DNA from: Planctomycetota bacterium | GTDB lineage: Bacteria > Planctomycetota > UBA1135 > GCA-002686595 | Length of the DNA stretch: 64,000 nt | NCBI GenBank assembly: GCA_012959785.1 | Contig: DUCM01000018.1 | Span: forward strand, 124,001-188,000 | Direction of reading: 5' to 3' | Shown here: positions 19,490 to 28,062 of the stretch, piece after piece | How the letters are laid out: the number at the start of each line of letters is the position of its first letter | How positions within the stretch are numbered: the first letter of the stretch is position 1 | Position numbers and translations under genes: made by a program | The notes under the pieces: model-generated | Databases searched by the model: none | Told to the model about the DNA's origin: nothing | Seen by the model: the letters and a program-made list of their open reading frames with translations, nothing else

Positions 19490-20080
19490 ATGGAACTCAC
19501 GCGCGACCAAGCCTGGCAACACCTCTGCGAATGGACGCTGACCGATGCCTTGCGCATCCATGGGCGCTCGGTGGAGGTTGTGATGCGCGCTGCTGCCTTG
19601 CAATACGGCGCTGGCGAAGAAGATGTCGAGGCCTTCGGTTTGGCTGGCTTGATGCACGACGCTGACTACGAAGCCTGGCCTGAAGAACATCCCAAGCGCA
19701 TCGTTGCTTGGCTTGAAGAGCAGGGCGAGTCTGCCGTGGCCCATGCTGTTTCGGCTCACTTTACCCAGTGGGGCGTGGCCCATGAGACGGTTCTCGACAA
19801 GGCACTGCTCGCCTGCGATGAGCTCACAGGATTTATTGGTGCCTGTTGCCTTGTGCGACCCGAAGGCATCTCTACCTTGACGCCCAGGAGTGTCAAAAAG
19901 AAGCTCAAGTCCAAGGGCTTTGCGGCCGGTGTCGATCGCAGGGAGGTCGCGGCTGGCGTGGAACTTTTGGGTGCAGATCTCGGCGCTCACATCCAGTTCA
20001 TCATCGATGCCCTGAAGCCTTTTGCAGGCGAGTTCGGTTTGCAGGGTTCGGATGCGGCAATGGGAAAGGCCGGCACCTGA
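19490..20080 (+). CDS. HD-domain hydrolase (COG2316-like)
   Basis: The protein (196 residues) starts at ATG 19490; a GTG at 19457 is a longer alternative. It has a compact HD phosphohydrolase domain: R-I-H-G-R-S-V near residue 24, G-L-M-H-D-A-D-Y-E (H56-D57), S-A-H-F near 90 and A-C-D-E-L near 110. This fits the predicted hydrolases often annotated as HD superfamily without a known substrate. It starts 44 bp after korB and may share its transcript, though no functional link is evident. Confidence 0.75.
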   Translation: MELTRDQAWQHLCEWTLTDALRIHGRSVEVVMRAAALQYGAGEEDVEAFGLAGLMHDADYEAWPEEHPKRIVAWLEEQGESAVAHAVSAHFTQWGVAHETVLDKALLACDELTGFIGACCLVRPEGISTLTPRSVKKKLKSKGFAAGVDRREVAAGVELLGADLGAHIQFIIDALKPFAGEFGLQGSDAAMGKAGT

Positions 20081-20128
20081 GCCGGTCGCAAGCGATGCTC
20101 GAATTGATGACCTCTATCGGACGCAGTT

Positions 20129-20914
20129 GTGCATTCAGCTGAGACCCAAGAGCCTCGGGACGCCTCGGGGGCCGATTTCGAGGGCCAGATCGCGGTTGTC
20201 ACCGGCGGTGGTTCGGGCATTGGCCACGGTGTAGCCCGGGAGCTCGCGCGCCGTGGGGCTAGTGTCGTCATCATCTCGCGCGATGGCGAGCGTTTGCAAG
20301 AAGCCGCCAAAGCAATGTGCGCCGAGGGATTGGATGTGCGGACACTCGCGGGCGACATCGCCGATCCCGCACTCCTTACGCACTTGGCCGAGACGACGCC
20401 CGAAGTGGATATTTTGATCAACAACGCGGCTGTTTTTGCAAGCTACGGCGATGTAGAGGATGTGCCTCTCGACGAGATCGATCGAGTTTTCGCCGTGGAT
20501 GTGCGCGCGGCGCTGCTGCTAGTGCGGCATGTCTTGCCCAGCATGAAACAGCGTGGCTATGGGCGCATCATCAACATCAGTTCCGTGGCAGCCAGCCTGG
20601 GCGCGGCCCAACAGGTGGCCTATTCCGCCGCCAAGGCTGCCCTCGAGGGCATGACCCGCGCCTTGGCGGCTGAGTGCTCGCGGCGCGGCATCACCTGTAA
20701 TGCCATCGCACCAGGTTTGATCGCCAGCGAGCGCGCCATGCGCAGCATCGACCCAGAGATTCGTGATTGTCTCGTGCGCGCGACCCCCATTGGCCGTCCC
20801 GGCACCGTGGACGAGGTGGCCTACGCAGCTTGTTTCTTGGCCTCAAAGCGCGCTGCCTTCATCACGGGGGTCTGTCTATCCGTGACCGGCGGCATGGGTC
20901 TCGGTGTGGTCTAG
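20129..20914 (+). CDS. Short-chain dehydrogenase/reductase (SDR)
   Basis: The 261-residue protein starts at GTG 20129. It is a classical SDR: T-G-G-G-S-G-I-G (cofactor loop) near residue 25, N-N-A-A in the central sheet, I-N-I-S-S-V-A with the catalytic Ser, Y-S-A-A-K (catalytic Tyr and Lys), and A-P-G-L-I-A-S-E after the active site. The final G-V-C-L-S-V-T-G-G-M is the FabG-like dimer edge. R at the end of the second strand (I-I-S-R-D-G) suggests NADP(H). The substrate is not identifiable. The gene converges on the DUF5916-like barrel gene 15 bp away. Confidence 0.9.
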   Translation: MHSAETQEPRDASGADFEGQIAVVTGGGSGIGHGVARELARRGASVVIISRDGERLQEAAKAMCAEGLDVRTLAGDIADPALLTHLAETTPEVDILINNAAVFASYGDVEDVPLDEIDRVFAVDVRAALLLVRHVLPSMKQRGYGRIINISSVAASLGAAQQVAYSAAKAALEGMTRALAAECSRRGITCNAIAPGLIASERAMRSIDPEIRDCLVRATPIGRPGTVDEVAYAACFLASKRAAFITGVCLSVTGGMGLGVV

Positions 20915-20929
20915 CCCGGTTCAAGCACC

Positions 20930-23050
20930 TCAGAAGCGCACATTGTAGGCCAGCTTGAAGCGCAGGTCGGTGTTGGAAGGGGCGAAGGGGTTGTCGAAGG
21001 CGTTCCAGCTCCGATTGAGGACCAGAAAAAACTCGCGGCCTGGTTCGAAGATGTAGCGTAGGCGGCTGTTTATCCCGAAATCACGGGAGAGGTCATCCCA
21101 CTGGGCAAAGTTGGACCATGAGACGAAGGTGCTAAAGAAAAAATCCGCCCGGGTGCGCACGAGATTGACCTGGAAGTCACCGCCATCGAGTTTCACATCA
21201 TTGAAATCGTACTCGAATTCGAAGGTCGCATGGGGGCTGGCGCGCCAGCTGATATCGAAGCTCAATTCGGTCCGCGAGCCATCGTAGAAACTGCCGAGTG
21301 TCGCGTCGACTTCGGCGCTCATGGGGCGCTTGTCGGCGGTACTGAAGCCGATCCCATAACGCAAGAAATCGTGAGTGCCTCTGAGGATGACGACGCCGTC
21401 GGCGATCTCGAAATCATCGGTCAGGTTTTCTCGTTGGGGCGTGACACTGAGACGAAACGAATCGCCGCTTTCCCATTCGATGCCCAGGGGTATGAGTCCG
21501 ATTTCGGCGGACTCAGTGTGGCCGGAAATGTCCGTAATCAGGCGTGCGTCCGCCTCGAACAGCAAGCGGCGGATTTCTGTGTGCAGTCGCGGCCGGTATT
21601 CGGCTTCTGCTTGATATTCGCGGATGCCCGTGCGCCGCACAAATCCCAGGGCAGGCGCGAAGTTTTCTTCGACGACACTGTAGCTGGCCGACAAGTCCAC
21701 TTCGTCGTTTGGGTAGGAGATCCCAGCGCGGTAGGCCAGGTCGTCGCCAGAGCTGCCCGAGTCACCGGTCTTCAAGATGTGGGAGCCGAAACGGAGGCTT
21801 TCGCTTCCACGAAAAGTGTCGCTTCGGAGATGGAGATCGACACCCGCGGTGTAGCTCTCTTGGTCACCTATGGGGCTGCCATGGGTGAAGAGGACCCCCA
21901 CTCTGGATTGCTCGAAGATGTTTTTCGCGAAGCGGCCGGCGAAGAGATTGCGCGAGTTGAGTGCCCCCTGTTCGCCCGTGACCGAGTTCAGAATCCCATA
22001 GCTGTAGTCCTCGGTGGTTGAGGTTAGTTTGGCGCTGGTCAGGAGCGGGACCGTCTCTCCCTCGGAATCGAGACCGATGCGCCGGCTAAAGAAGGGCACC
22101 AGTGCATTCCCGCCGCTGCCGAAGCTGAACACCGCCGAGTCTTCGAGGAAAAACTTGCGCTTCTCGGGGAAGAAGAGCGGGAAGCGAGTCAAGTTGACCT
22201 GCCGTGCATCGACTTCGGTCTCGGCGAAGTCGGTGTTGAAGCTAAGCGTGAGTTTTGTGTTCGGCGAAAGGCGGTAGAACAGGTCGAGACCTAGATCGAG
22301 GTCTCCATGAGAGCCTGTGTCATCATCGGTTCTGGCTCCCGCAATGAAGGGGGTCAGGTTGAGGCCCACACCTTGCTCCAGGCCCGAGAGACCCGCAAGC
22401 GTTCCGGCGCTCGAGACCGAGAAAAAGTGCAGTCGAGGGTCCCAACTGGCCCAACGCACCTCCTCGTTCTTGCGCCGAATATGGCGGCGAATATTGAATC
22501 CCCAACTCGTGCCCTCCGCATCAAAATTGAGCGATGCGAAGGGAATGCGCAGTTCGGCAAACCAACCCTCGTCTGTGATGCTCGTGCGGGCATACCAGAT
22601 TGTGTCCCAGCGCTTGTTGAAGCCTCGCTTGCTGTTGCCCACCAAGGCGTCGCCCTTGGACCCCGCCGCGCCAATTTGGAACCAATAGGCAGTGCGCTTG
22701 TCATGGAAGGTGTCGAACAGTAATTCGACACGGTCGTCGGGGTCGAGGTTGGCGTCGCGGGCCATTTGGGTGGCGCGCAGACCGGCGGGGTTGCTGTCGA
22801 AGCAGCGCAGGCCGATGTAGAGGTCGGTCGCAGTGAAGAGTAGCAGCACCTCGGTGCGTTCGCTGGCGCCTGCGCCCGACACGGGCTCGACCTGTAGCAT
22901 TTCGGTGAGGGGCTGGCACAGCTGCCATGCAGCATCGTCGAGAAGCCCATCAATAACCGGCGGAGTCGCGCCCTCGGGCAACCTCTGCAAAGCGTGGCTG
23001 GGGGTTTGCGCCACAGCTAGGGCGCCGAGGAAGAGCGTTGAGATAATCAA
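20930..23050 (-). CDS. CBM9-like / DUF5916-type outer-membrane barrel protein
   Basis: The start is most likely TTG 23050, whose TTGA overlaps the TGA of the aminotransferase gene. This gives 706 residues with a weak signal peptide (I-I-S-T-L-F-L-G-A-L-A-V-A-Q). Residues about 20-220 resemble the carbohydrate-binding family 9-like domain: P-V-I-D-G-L-L-D-D-A-A-W and L-Y-I-G-L-R-C-F-D, then D-D-R-V-E-L-L-F-D. The remainder has amphipathic strands typical of DUF5916 barrels and ends L-A-Y-N-V-R-F with a terminal aromatic, the usual barrel-assembly signal. It probably sits in the outer membrane. Its translational coupling to a cytoplasmic aminotransferase is odd. Confidence 0.75.
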   Translation of the reverse strand: MIISTLFLGALAVAQTPSHALQRLPEGATPPVIDGLLDDAAWQLCQPLTEMLQVEPVSGAGASERTEVLLLFTATDLYIGLRCFDSNPAGLRATQMARDANLDPDDRVELLFDTFHDKRTAYWFQIGAAGSKGDALVGNSKRGFNKRWDTIWYARTSITDEGWFAELRIPFASLNFDAEGTSWGFNIRRHIRRKNEEVRWASWDPRLHFFSVSSAGTLAGLSGLEQGVGLNLTPFIAGARTDDDTGSHGDLDLGLDLFYRLSPNTKLTLSFNTDFAETEVDARQVNLTRFPLFFPEKRKFFLEDSAVFSFGSGGNALVPFFSRRIGLDSEGETVPLLTSAKLTSTTEDYSYGILNSVTGEQGALNSRNLFAGRFAKNIFEQSRVGVLFTHGSPIGDQESYTAGVDLHLRSDTFRGSESLRFGSHILKTGDSGSSGDDLAYRAGISYPNDEVDLSASYSVVEENFAPALGFVRRTGIREYQAEAEYRPRLHTEIRRLLFEADARLITDISGHTESAEIGLIPLGIEWESGDSFRLSVTPQRENLTDDFEIADGVVILRGTHDFLRYGIGFSTADKRPMSAEVDATLGSFYDGSRTELSFDISWRASPHATFEFEYDFNDVKLDGGDFQVNLVRTRADFFFSTFVSWSNFAQWDDLSRDFGINSRLRYIFEPGREFFLVLNRSWNAFDNPFAPSNTDLRFKLAYNVRF

Positions 23051-24372
23051 CCCAAGAGCGCCCGGTCGATCCCGCCCAAGCTGGTCAGGATGGCTTGCGC
23101 GAGGCGGTCGATCTCGGCTTCGCCCATGACTGTGGAGAGCATGGCTGTGCCCGTTTGCACGCACAAGATGCCCTCGTTCTTCAGGCCCGCCAGGAATTGT
23201 TGCAAGGCCATAGCCTGGTTCGGGGTGTCGTAGGCTGAGCGGTAGTTGAAGGGCGTCGGCTGCTTCATGTGAAGGCGCAGCATGGATCCCTCGCCGGTCA
23301 CGCTGGCGGGCACATCGGCCTCAGCGATGGCCTCGAGGATCAAGGCGCGGGCGCGGTCGCCCAGGCGATTGATGCGCTCCACGGCTTCGCGGTCGTAGAG
23401 CTCCATGGCCATGCGTCCCGCGCTCATGGTGACGGGGTTGGCGGAAAATGTGCCCGAGTGCGGCAGGAGCGGGCCAGAGCCTTTGGACTGAAAAACGCTC
23501 ATGACTTCTTCGCTGCCAGCCAGGGCACCCGCTGGAAAGCCGCCACCTATGATCTTGCCCAGGGCGGTCAAGTCGGGTTTCGCTGTGTGGCGCTCTTGCA
23601 AGCCACCAAACTGGGTGCGGAAACTGATCACTTCGTCAAACATCAAGAGCGCGTTGTGTTCCTCCGTCCAGCGTCGCAGACGCGAGACGAAGGACTCGTG
23701 GGCTGCGACGAGACCTACCCGGTGGGGGATGGGGTCGAGCAGCACGCAGGCGATCTCGCCCGCGTGGGCATCGAGGCGCGCGACGGCTTTTTCGGGCTCA
23801 TTGAAGGGCAGCACGATGACATCGCTCAAGACGCTTTCGGGCGTGCCGTGGGCCAGGGGTACGGAGGCCGGCGTGTCGGCCTCGCCCCATGTCTCCGGGA
23901 CCGGTGCCTGGCTGACCTCGGCGTAGTCATAGGCGCCGTGGTAGGAGCCCTCGACCTTGGCCACCTTGGGCCTGCCGGTGTAGGCCCGAGCGGCTTTCAA
24001 CCCGGCCATGACGGCTTCGGTGCCCGAGTTGACGAAGCGGATCCTCTCGAAGTTGGGCGAGCGCGCGCAGAGTTCCTCGGCGTAGCGCACTTCGATCTCG
24101 GTGGCCATGCTGAAGGCGCTGCCCCGTTGGAGTTGGTCCGTGACGGCCTCGACGATCGACGGGTGCGCATGGCCGTGGATCAAGGAGGCCATGTTGTTGG
24201 CAAAGTCGAGGTATTCCGTACCGTCTACATCAACCACGCGACAACCCTCTCCGCGCTCGACATAGATCGGGTGCGGCTTGCGCAAGAGCGTGTTGCGACT
24301 GACTCCCCCGGGGAGCCAGGCCTGTGCCCGAGCAAACAGCTCGGCGCTCTTGTTCGAAGTGTTCCTTGCCAT
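23047..24372 (-). CDS. Class III aminotransferase, glutamate-1-semialdehyde-aminomutase-like
   Basis: This 441-residue PLP enzyme has the GSA-aminomutase shape: W-L-P-G-G-V-S-R-N at the start, F-V-N-S-G-T-E-A-V-M-A-G-L-K-A-A-R, M-F-D-E-V-I-S-F-R, the PLP lysine in L-T-A-L-G-K-I-I-G-G-G-F-P-A-G-A, and H-S-G-T-F-S-A-N-P-V-T-M-S-A-G. The F-D-E-V-I-S-F-R and D-P-I-P-H-R-V-G stretches differ from heme-pathway HemL, so it is better called HemL-like. Being 3 bp from a CoA-transferase pair, it may deaminate an amino acid to an oxoacid that is then activated as a CoA ester. Confidence 0.85.
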   Translation of the reverse strand: MARNTSNKSAELFARAQAWLPGGVSRNTLLRKPHPIYVERGEGCRVVDVDGTEYLDFANNMASLIHGHAHPSIVEAVTDQLQRGSAFSMATEIEVRYAEELCARSPNFERIRFVNSGTEAVMAGLKAARAYTGRPKVAKVEGSYHGAYDYAEVSQAPVPETWGEADTPASVPLAHGTPESVLSDVIVLPFNEPEKAVARLDAHAGEIACVLLDPIPHRVGLVAAHESFVSRLRRWTEEHNALLMFDEVISFRTQFGGLQERHTAKPDLTALGKIIGGGFPAGALAGSEEVMSVFQSKGSGPLLPHSGTFSANPVTMSAGRMAMELYDREAVERINRLGDRARALILEAIAEADVPASVTGEGSMLRLHMKQPTPFNYRSAYDTPNQAMALQQFLAGLKNEGILCVQTGTAMLSTVMGEAEIDRLAQAILTSLGGIDRALLG

Positions 24373-24375
24373 CGA

Positions 24376-25026
24376 TTAAGGCCTGAGCAGTGGAGCGTCA
24401 ACGCGCTCCGCGAGGTATTCGAAGGTCACGCCAGGAGCGAGTTCAACGAGGCGGAAGCCGTCCCCGGTGATGTCGATCACGGCCAGATCGGTGAAGATCC
24501 TGGAGACCACACCCTGACCGGTGAGCGGGTAGCTACAGCGCTCCACGAGCTTGGGGTCGCCATTGCGCGTCAAGCATTTCGTGATGACAAAGATCGTGCG
24601 CACCCCGGCCACCAAGTCCATGGCGCCACCCACCGCGGGAATGGCGTCAGGGGCTCCGGTGGACCAGTTGGCCAGGTCGCCGTTGGCGGCCACTTGCATG
24701 GTGCCCAACACGCAGATGTCGATGTGACCGCCGCGGATCATGGCGAAGCTATCGGCGTGGTGAAAAAACGCCGCGCCGGGCACGCTGGAGACCAGTTGCT
24801 TGCCGGCGTTGATCAATTCGGGGTCTTCATCTTCCTTTGCCGGCGGCGGACCCATGCCCAGGAGACCGTTTTCGGTGTGGTAGATGAACTCCCGGCCGGC
24901 GGGGACGAACTGCGCCACCAGTTCGGGGATGCCGATGCCCAGGTTGACATAGGAGCCATCGGGGATGTCTTCCGCCGCGCGCGCAGCCATCTGATCCCGG
25001 CTCCAGCCCAACTCCGCGGCGCTCAC
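24376..25026 (-). CDS. scoB: 3-oxoacid CoA-transferase, subunit B
   Basis: The protein (216 residues) starts at GTG 25026, overlapping the stop of subunit A by 4 nt. It has the family I CoA-transferase beta fold: G-S-Y-V-N-L-G-I-G-I-P-E-L-V near residue 25, the catalytic glutamate in H-T-E-N-G-L-L-G-M-G-P, and G-A-M-D-L-V-A-G-V-R later. It moves CoA between succinyl-CoA or an acyl-CoA and a 3-oxoacid. The length is standard. Confidence 0.9.
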   Translation of the reverse strand: MSAAELGWSRDQMAARAAEDIPDGSYVNLGIGIPELVAQFVPAGREFIYHTENGLLGMGPPPAKEDEDPELINAGKQLVSSVPGAAFFHHADSFAMIRGGHIDICVLGTMQVAANGDLANWSTGAPDAIPAVGGAMDLVAGVRTIFVITKCLTRNGDPKLVERCSYPLTGQGVVSRIFTDLAVIDITGDGFRLVELAPGVTFEYLAERVDAPLLRP

Positions 25027-25733
25027 GGGTAGACCTCACCGTTCGCGATCAGGACCGACTCCTGCAAGGGCTCAGGGACTTCGACGACGTTCTGGACGAA
25101 AATGCCTGGGGTGATGATGTGCTCGGGGTCGAGGTCGCCGGGAGCTACGATGCGACGCGCCTGGACGATGGTCGTGGTGGCTGCCATGCACATCAGCGGG
25201 CTGAAGTTGCGTGCCGTCTTGTTGAATATCAGGTTGCCCAGCCGGTCGGCGACCGCGCACTTCACCAGGGCAAAATCAGCGCTCAGTCCGCGCTCGCAGA
25301 GGTAGGTGCGGCCGTTGAATTCGCGCGCTTCCTTGCCTTCTGCGAGGGGGGTGCCCACAGCAGTGGCCGTGTAGAAGGCCGGAATGCCCGCGCCGCCAGC
25401 GCGAATGCGCTCGGCCAGGGTGCCCTGGGGAACTAGCTCCAGTTCGATCTCGCCCTTTCGGTAAAGCTCTGGAAAGACCCGGCTGTGGCTCGAGCGCGGG
25501 TAGGAGCAAATCATCTTGCGCACCTGGCCGTTGCGAATCAGGGCCGCCAAGCCCACATCACCGTTGCCCGTGTTGTTGTTGATCGCCGTGAGATTCTTCG
25601 CGCCGTGGTCGATCAAGGCGTGAATCAACTCAATCGGGCTGCCGGCTTCACCGAAGCCACCGATCATCACCACGGCCCCATCGGGGATGGCGCTGACCGC
25701 CCCGGCTAGCGAGGTGTGGGTCTTGTCGATCAT
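25023..25733 (-). CDS. scoA: 3-oxoacid CoA-transferase, subunit A
   Basis: The protein (236 residues) starts at ATG 25733. The motifs G-G-F-G-E-A-G-S-P-I-E-L-I (CoA-site loop), N-N-N-T-G-N-G-D-V-G-L (S-N-N-x-G in relatives) and the central G-G-A-G-I-P-A-F-Y-T segment define the alpha subunit of family I CoA-transferases. It is the first gene of a tightly coupled minus-strand operon: scoA, scoB, HemL-like aminotransferase, barrel protein. The 167 bp up to the divergent gene at 25901 carry its promoter. Confidence 0.9.
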   Translation of the reverse strand: MIDKTHTSLAGAVSAIPDGAVVMIGGFGEAGSPIELIHALIDHGAKNLTAINNNTGNGDVGLAALIRNGQVRKMICSYPRSSHSRVFPELYRKGEIELELVPQGTLAERIRAGGAGIPAFYTATAVGTPLAEGKEAREFNGRTYLCERGLSADFALVKCAVADRLGNLIFNKTARNFSPLMCMAATTTIVQARRIVAPGDLDPEHIITPGIFVQNVVEVPEPLQESVLIANGEVYP

Positions 25734-25900
25734 CTGGGGAGGAGCGGCCTTGGGGGAGTCTTGCGGGGTGTGGGAGAGGCGCGGCGTACCTTACCGGATT
25801 TGGCACCCTGTGGCACCGTTGTGACCCAACCCACCAGGGCGCTTTTGGAGCCCCTTCACGGTTGCTATCCTGGGCCCATCCCCAGCCCGAGGAGAATCCC

Positions 25901-27085
25901 ATGCCGCTGATTCGCTTGACCCAGACCCTCACAGCTTTTGCGTGTTGTGCGTCGCTCGCTTTCACCTCGCTCGCTTTCGCGGAGGAGAGCGGGTCCGAGA
26001 GAGTCGCTGAATCCATCGACCTCGCCGTCGAGGCCTTGCTTGGAATGCAAGAGGGCGAGAGCAAGGCAGAGTGGCCCTACGAGGGCGTCTACCGCGTGCG
26101 CAACCCCGATCCCAAGGGCCGCGAACGCCACATCATTCCCCTCGGCTACCGAGTTGGCGGCACATCCATCGTGGGCAGCGCGGTCCTCACCGCTCCCGGT
26201 TTCTCGGGCAGCGCCGATCGCCGCCAAGCTGTGGAGCGAGCCGCGGAGTTCGTGTGCGCAGCCATCCAGGATCCCCTGATGGATGCTGACTATGACGGTG
26301 GCTACGATGTGCGCGTCTGGGGTTACATTTATGCCCTGGACTTCTTGCTCTTGCTCGAACGCGAGGATGTCCTGGCAGGTAAGCCTGCCAAAGCCGCCCG
26401 CAAGGCCGCCCATTTCTACCTCGCCAGCTTGCAAGCGACGGCGATTCCAAAGAGCGGTGGCTGGAACTACTCCCGCGGGTCCAGCTTGAAGGAACCCAGT
26501 CCGACTTCGCCGTTCATGACGGGCCCCGCCTTGCAGGTGCTCTTCGCCGCCGAAGCCCAGGGTTATCGCGTCAAGAAGAAAATCGTTGAGGAAGCTCTCG
26601 AAGCCCTCGAGCGCAGCCGCGTCGACTCGGGGGAAGTGCTCTATTCGAGCCGGCGGGGCGGTCGATCCCGGGGCGGGCAGCTTCCCGGATCGGTGGGTCG
26701 CATGCTGGTCACCGAGACCACCCTGCACCTCGCTGGCCAGGGATCCCTGTCACGCGTGCGCGGCAGCATCGACGCTTTCTTGGTGCACTGGGATTGGTTG
26801 GACAAGCGCCGTGCAAAGAACGGCACTCACATCGCGCCCTACGGCGTGGCACCCTATTACTTCTACTACGCCCATTACTACGCCGGCCAGGCCATCGAGC
26901 AGTTGCCCAAGGCCGAACGCGAAGAGTACCGCCGACGCCTGCGTGAGCTCTTGTTTGAGGTGCGCCTCGAAAAGGGCCTCTGGAATGACCGCGTGTTTGA
27001 GCGCACCGCCAATTACGGTACGGCTTGCGCCGTGATGGCCCTCGGCTACGCCCAACGCTCCGCACCGGCGCGTTGGGGAAAATAG
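25901..27085 (+). CDS. Secreted alpha/alpha-toroid protein (squalene-cyclase/prenyltransferase-like fold)
   Basis: The protein (394 residues) starts at ATG 25901 behind GAGGAG at 25889-25894. A signal peptide (1-27, ending S-L-A-F-A) directs export. The mature protein has repeats with the spacing of prenyltransferase/squalene-oxidase repeats (A-V-E-A-L-L-G-M-Q, A-A-E-F-V-C-A-A-I-Q-D-P, A-A-H-F-Y-L-A-S-L-Q, G-G-W-N-Y-S, T-G-P-A-L-Q-V-L, Y-G-T-A-C-A-V-M-A-L). It lacks the cyclase D-x-D-D motif, so it is probably not a terpene cyclase. Similar exported toroids are common in Planctomycetota and of unknown role. Confidence 0.7.
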   Translation: MPLIRLTQTLTAFACCASLAFTSLAFAEESGSERVAESIDLAVEALLGMQEGESKAEWPYEGVYRVRNPDPKGRERHIIPLGYRVGGTSIVGSAVLTAPGFSGSADRRQAVERAAEFVCAAIQDPLMDADYDGGYDVRVWGYIYALDFLLLLEREDVLAGKPAKAARKAAHFYLASLQATAIPKSGGWNYSRGSSLKEPSPTSPFMTGPALQVLFAAEAQGYRVKKKIVEEALEALERSRVDSGEVLYSSRRGGRSRGGQLPGSVGRMLVTETTLHLAGQGSLSRVRGSIDAFLVHWDWLDKRRAKNGTHIAPYGVAPYYFYYAHYYAGQAIEQLPKAEREEYRRRLRELLFEVRLEKGLWNDRVFERTANYGTACAVMALGYAQRSAPARWGK

Positions 27086-27118
27086 AGCCCCCATGAACCT
27101 GCTCCCACCAGCCCTGCA

Positions 27119-28042
27119 ATGAAACTCCTCTCCGATTTTGACGGCGTCTGGACCGATCCCGCGCCCGAGGCCGAGGCCGTGCGATCCTTGATGATCGAGC
27201 GCACCGCCGCCCTCTCCGGGGAAACGCCACAGCAAGTCGAAGCCGATCTCGAGGCATTGGCGACGATTGCCCTCGGCGAGCCCGCCGAGCACGGCTGGGC
27301 TCCCCACGGTCGCATCTCGGCTTTTGCCGATGAGGACCCCTTGATCCTCGGCAACGCCACGGCCGAGGTTATGCGCCGCTGGGGCGCGGATGCCGAGCTG
27401 GCACCAGCCTCCGGCCAGGCAGTGGCAGGGCGCTGCGCGGTGTACTGCTTGGCCGTGCGTGACGGCGGCTACGAGTCCATGGACGCCTACGCGGACAAGA
27501 TTTTTCACGAGGGCACTGCGCGCTTTCGCGAGCAGCACTCCTCGGCTCTCCTGCCCGGCGCGCGCGAGGCTGCCGAGCGCATGCTCGCAGAGGGGCTCGA
27601 GGTGGTCGTCGTGTCGAACTCGAGTGAGGACAAGATTCTGAACTGGTTTGAGCTCGCTGGCATCGAGGCGCGCTCGGTTTCCGAGCGCAAGGATGACGGC
27701 GCCCGTTGTCTTTTCGTGCGCGGATCGGCGGGGAAGTTCGTATTGGGCGAGGGCGACGAACAGCTCACCATCGGTAAACGCCGCATCTTCATCGACCGGC
27801 CCATGTACACCGAGGCCATCCGCGCCGAAGCCCCCGATGTAATCTGTGGCGATGTGTTTTCCCTCGACCTGGCCCTGCCCCACGCCTTGCGGCAACGGGG
27901 TGAGCGTTGGGCGCCCAGCCATCTTGTCCTGGCCATGAACACCTACACCCCCGCCTGGTCTGGCGTTGAACGCGCAGGCGGGGCCATCGACCATGTCGTG
28001 AACGGACTCTCCGAGTTCTGCGACCTTCTCGCCCGTCTCTAA
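27119..28042 (+). CDS. HAD-superfamily hydrolase-like protein
   Basis: The protein (307 residues) starts at ATG 27119. HAD motif I is at the very N-terminus (S-D-F-D-G-V-W-T-D, D6 and D8). Motif II is V-V-V-S-N-S-S. Motif III/IV candidates are the lysine in G-S-A-G-K-F and the later acidic pair I-F-I-D-R / I-C-G-D-V-F-S-L-D. The cap between motifs I and II is long (about 140 residues). It probably hydrolyses a phosphomonoester; the substrate is unknown. It follows the toroid gene by 33 bp and precedes the OPA transporter by 20 bp, so a phosphorylated transport substrate is possible. Confidence 0.7.
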   Translation: MKLLSDFDGVWTDPAPEAEAVRSLMIERTAALSGETPQQVEADLEALATIALGEPAEHGWAPHGRISAFADEDPLILGNATAEVMRRWGADAELAPASGQAVAGRCAVYCLAVRDGGYESMDAYADKIFHEGTARFREQHSSALLPGAREAAERMLAEGLEVVVVSNSSEDKILNWFELAGIEARSVSERKDDGARCLFVRGSAGKFVLGEGDEQLTIGKRRIFIDRPMYTEAIRAEAPDVICGDVFSLDLALPHALRQRGERWAPSHLVLAMNTYTPAWSGVERAGGAIDHVVNGLSEFCDLLARL

Positions 28043-28062
28043 AGGCCCCTTCCCTCCAACTC

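Noticed and set aside
20022..20383. Possible gene overlapping the SDR start on either strand
   Set aside because: Frames lack motifs and are covered by the SDR, whose cofactor loop begins near 20200.
23269..25032. Long plus-strand open frame (587 codons) opposite the CoA-transferase/aminotransferase genes
   Set aside because: Antisense shadow: the minus-strand genes have complete family motifs and the plus frame has none.
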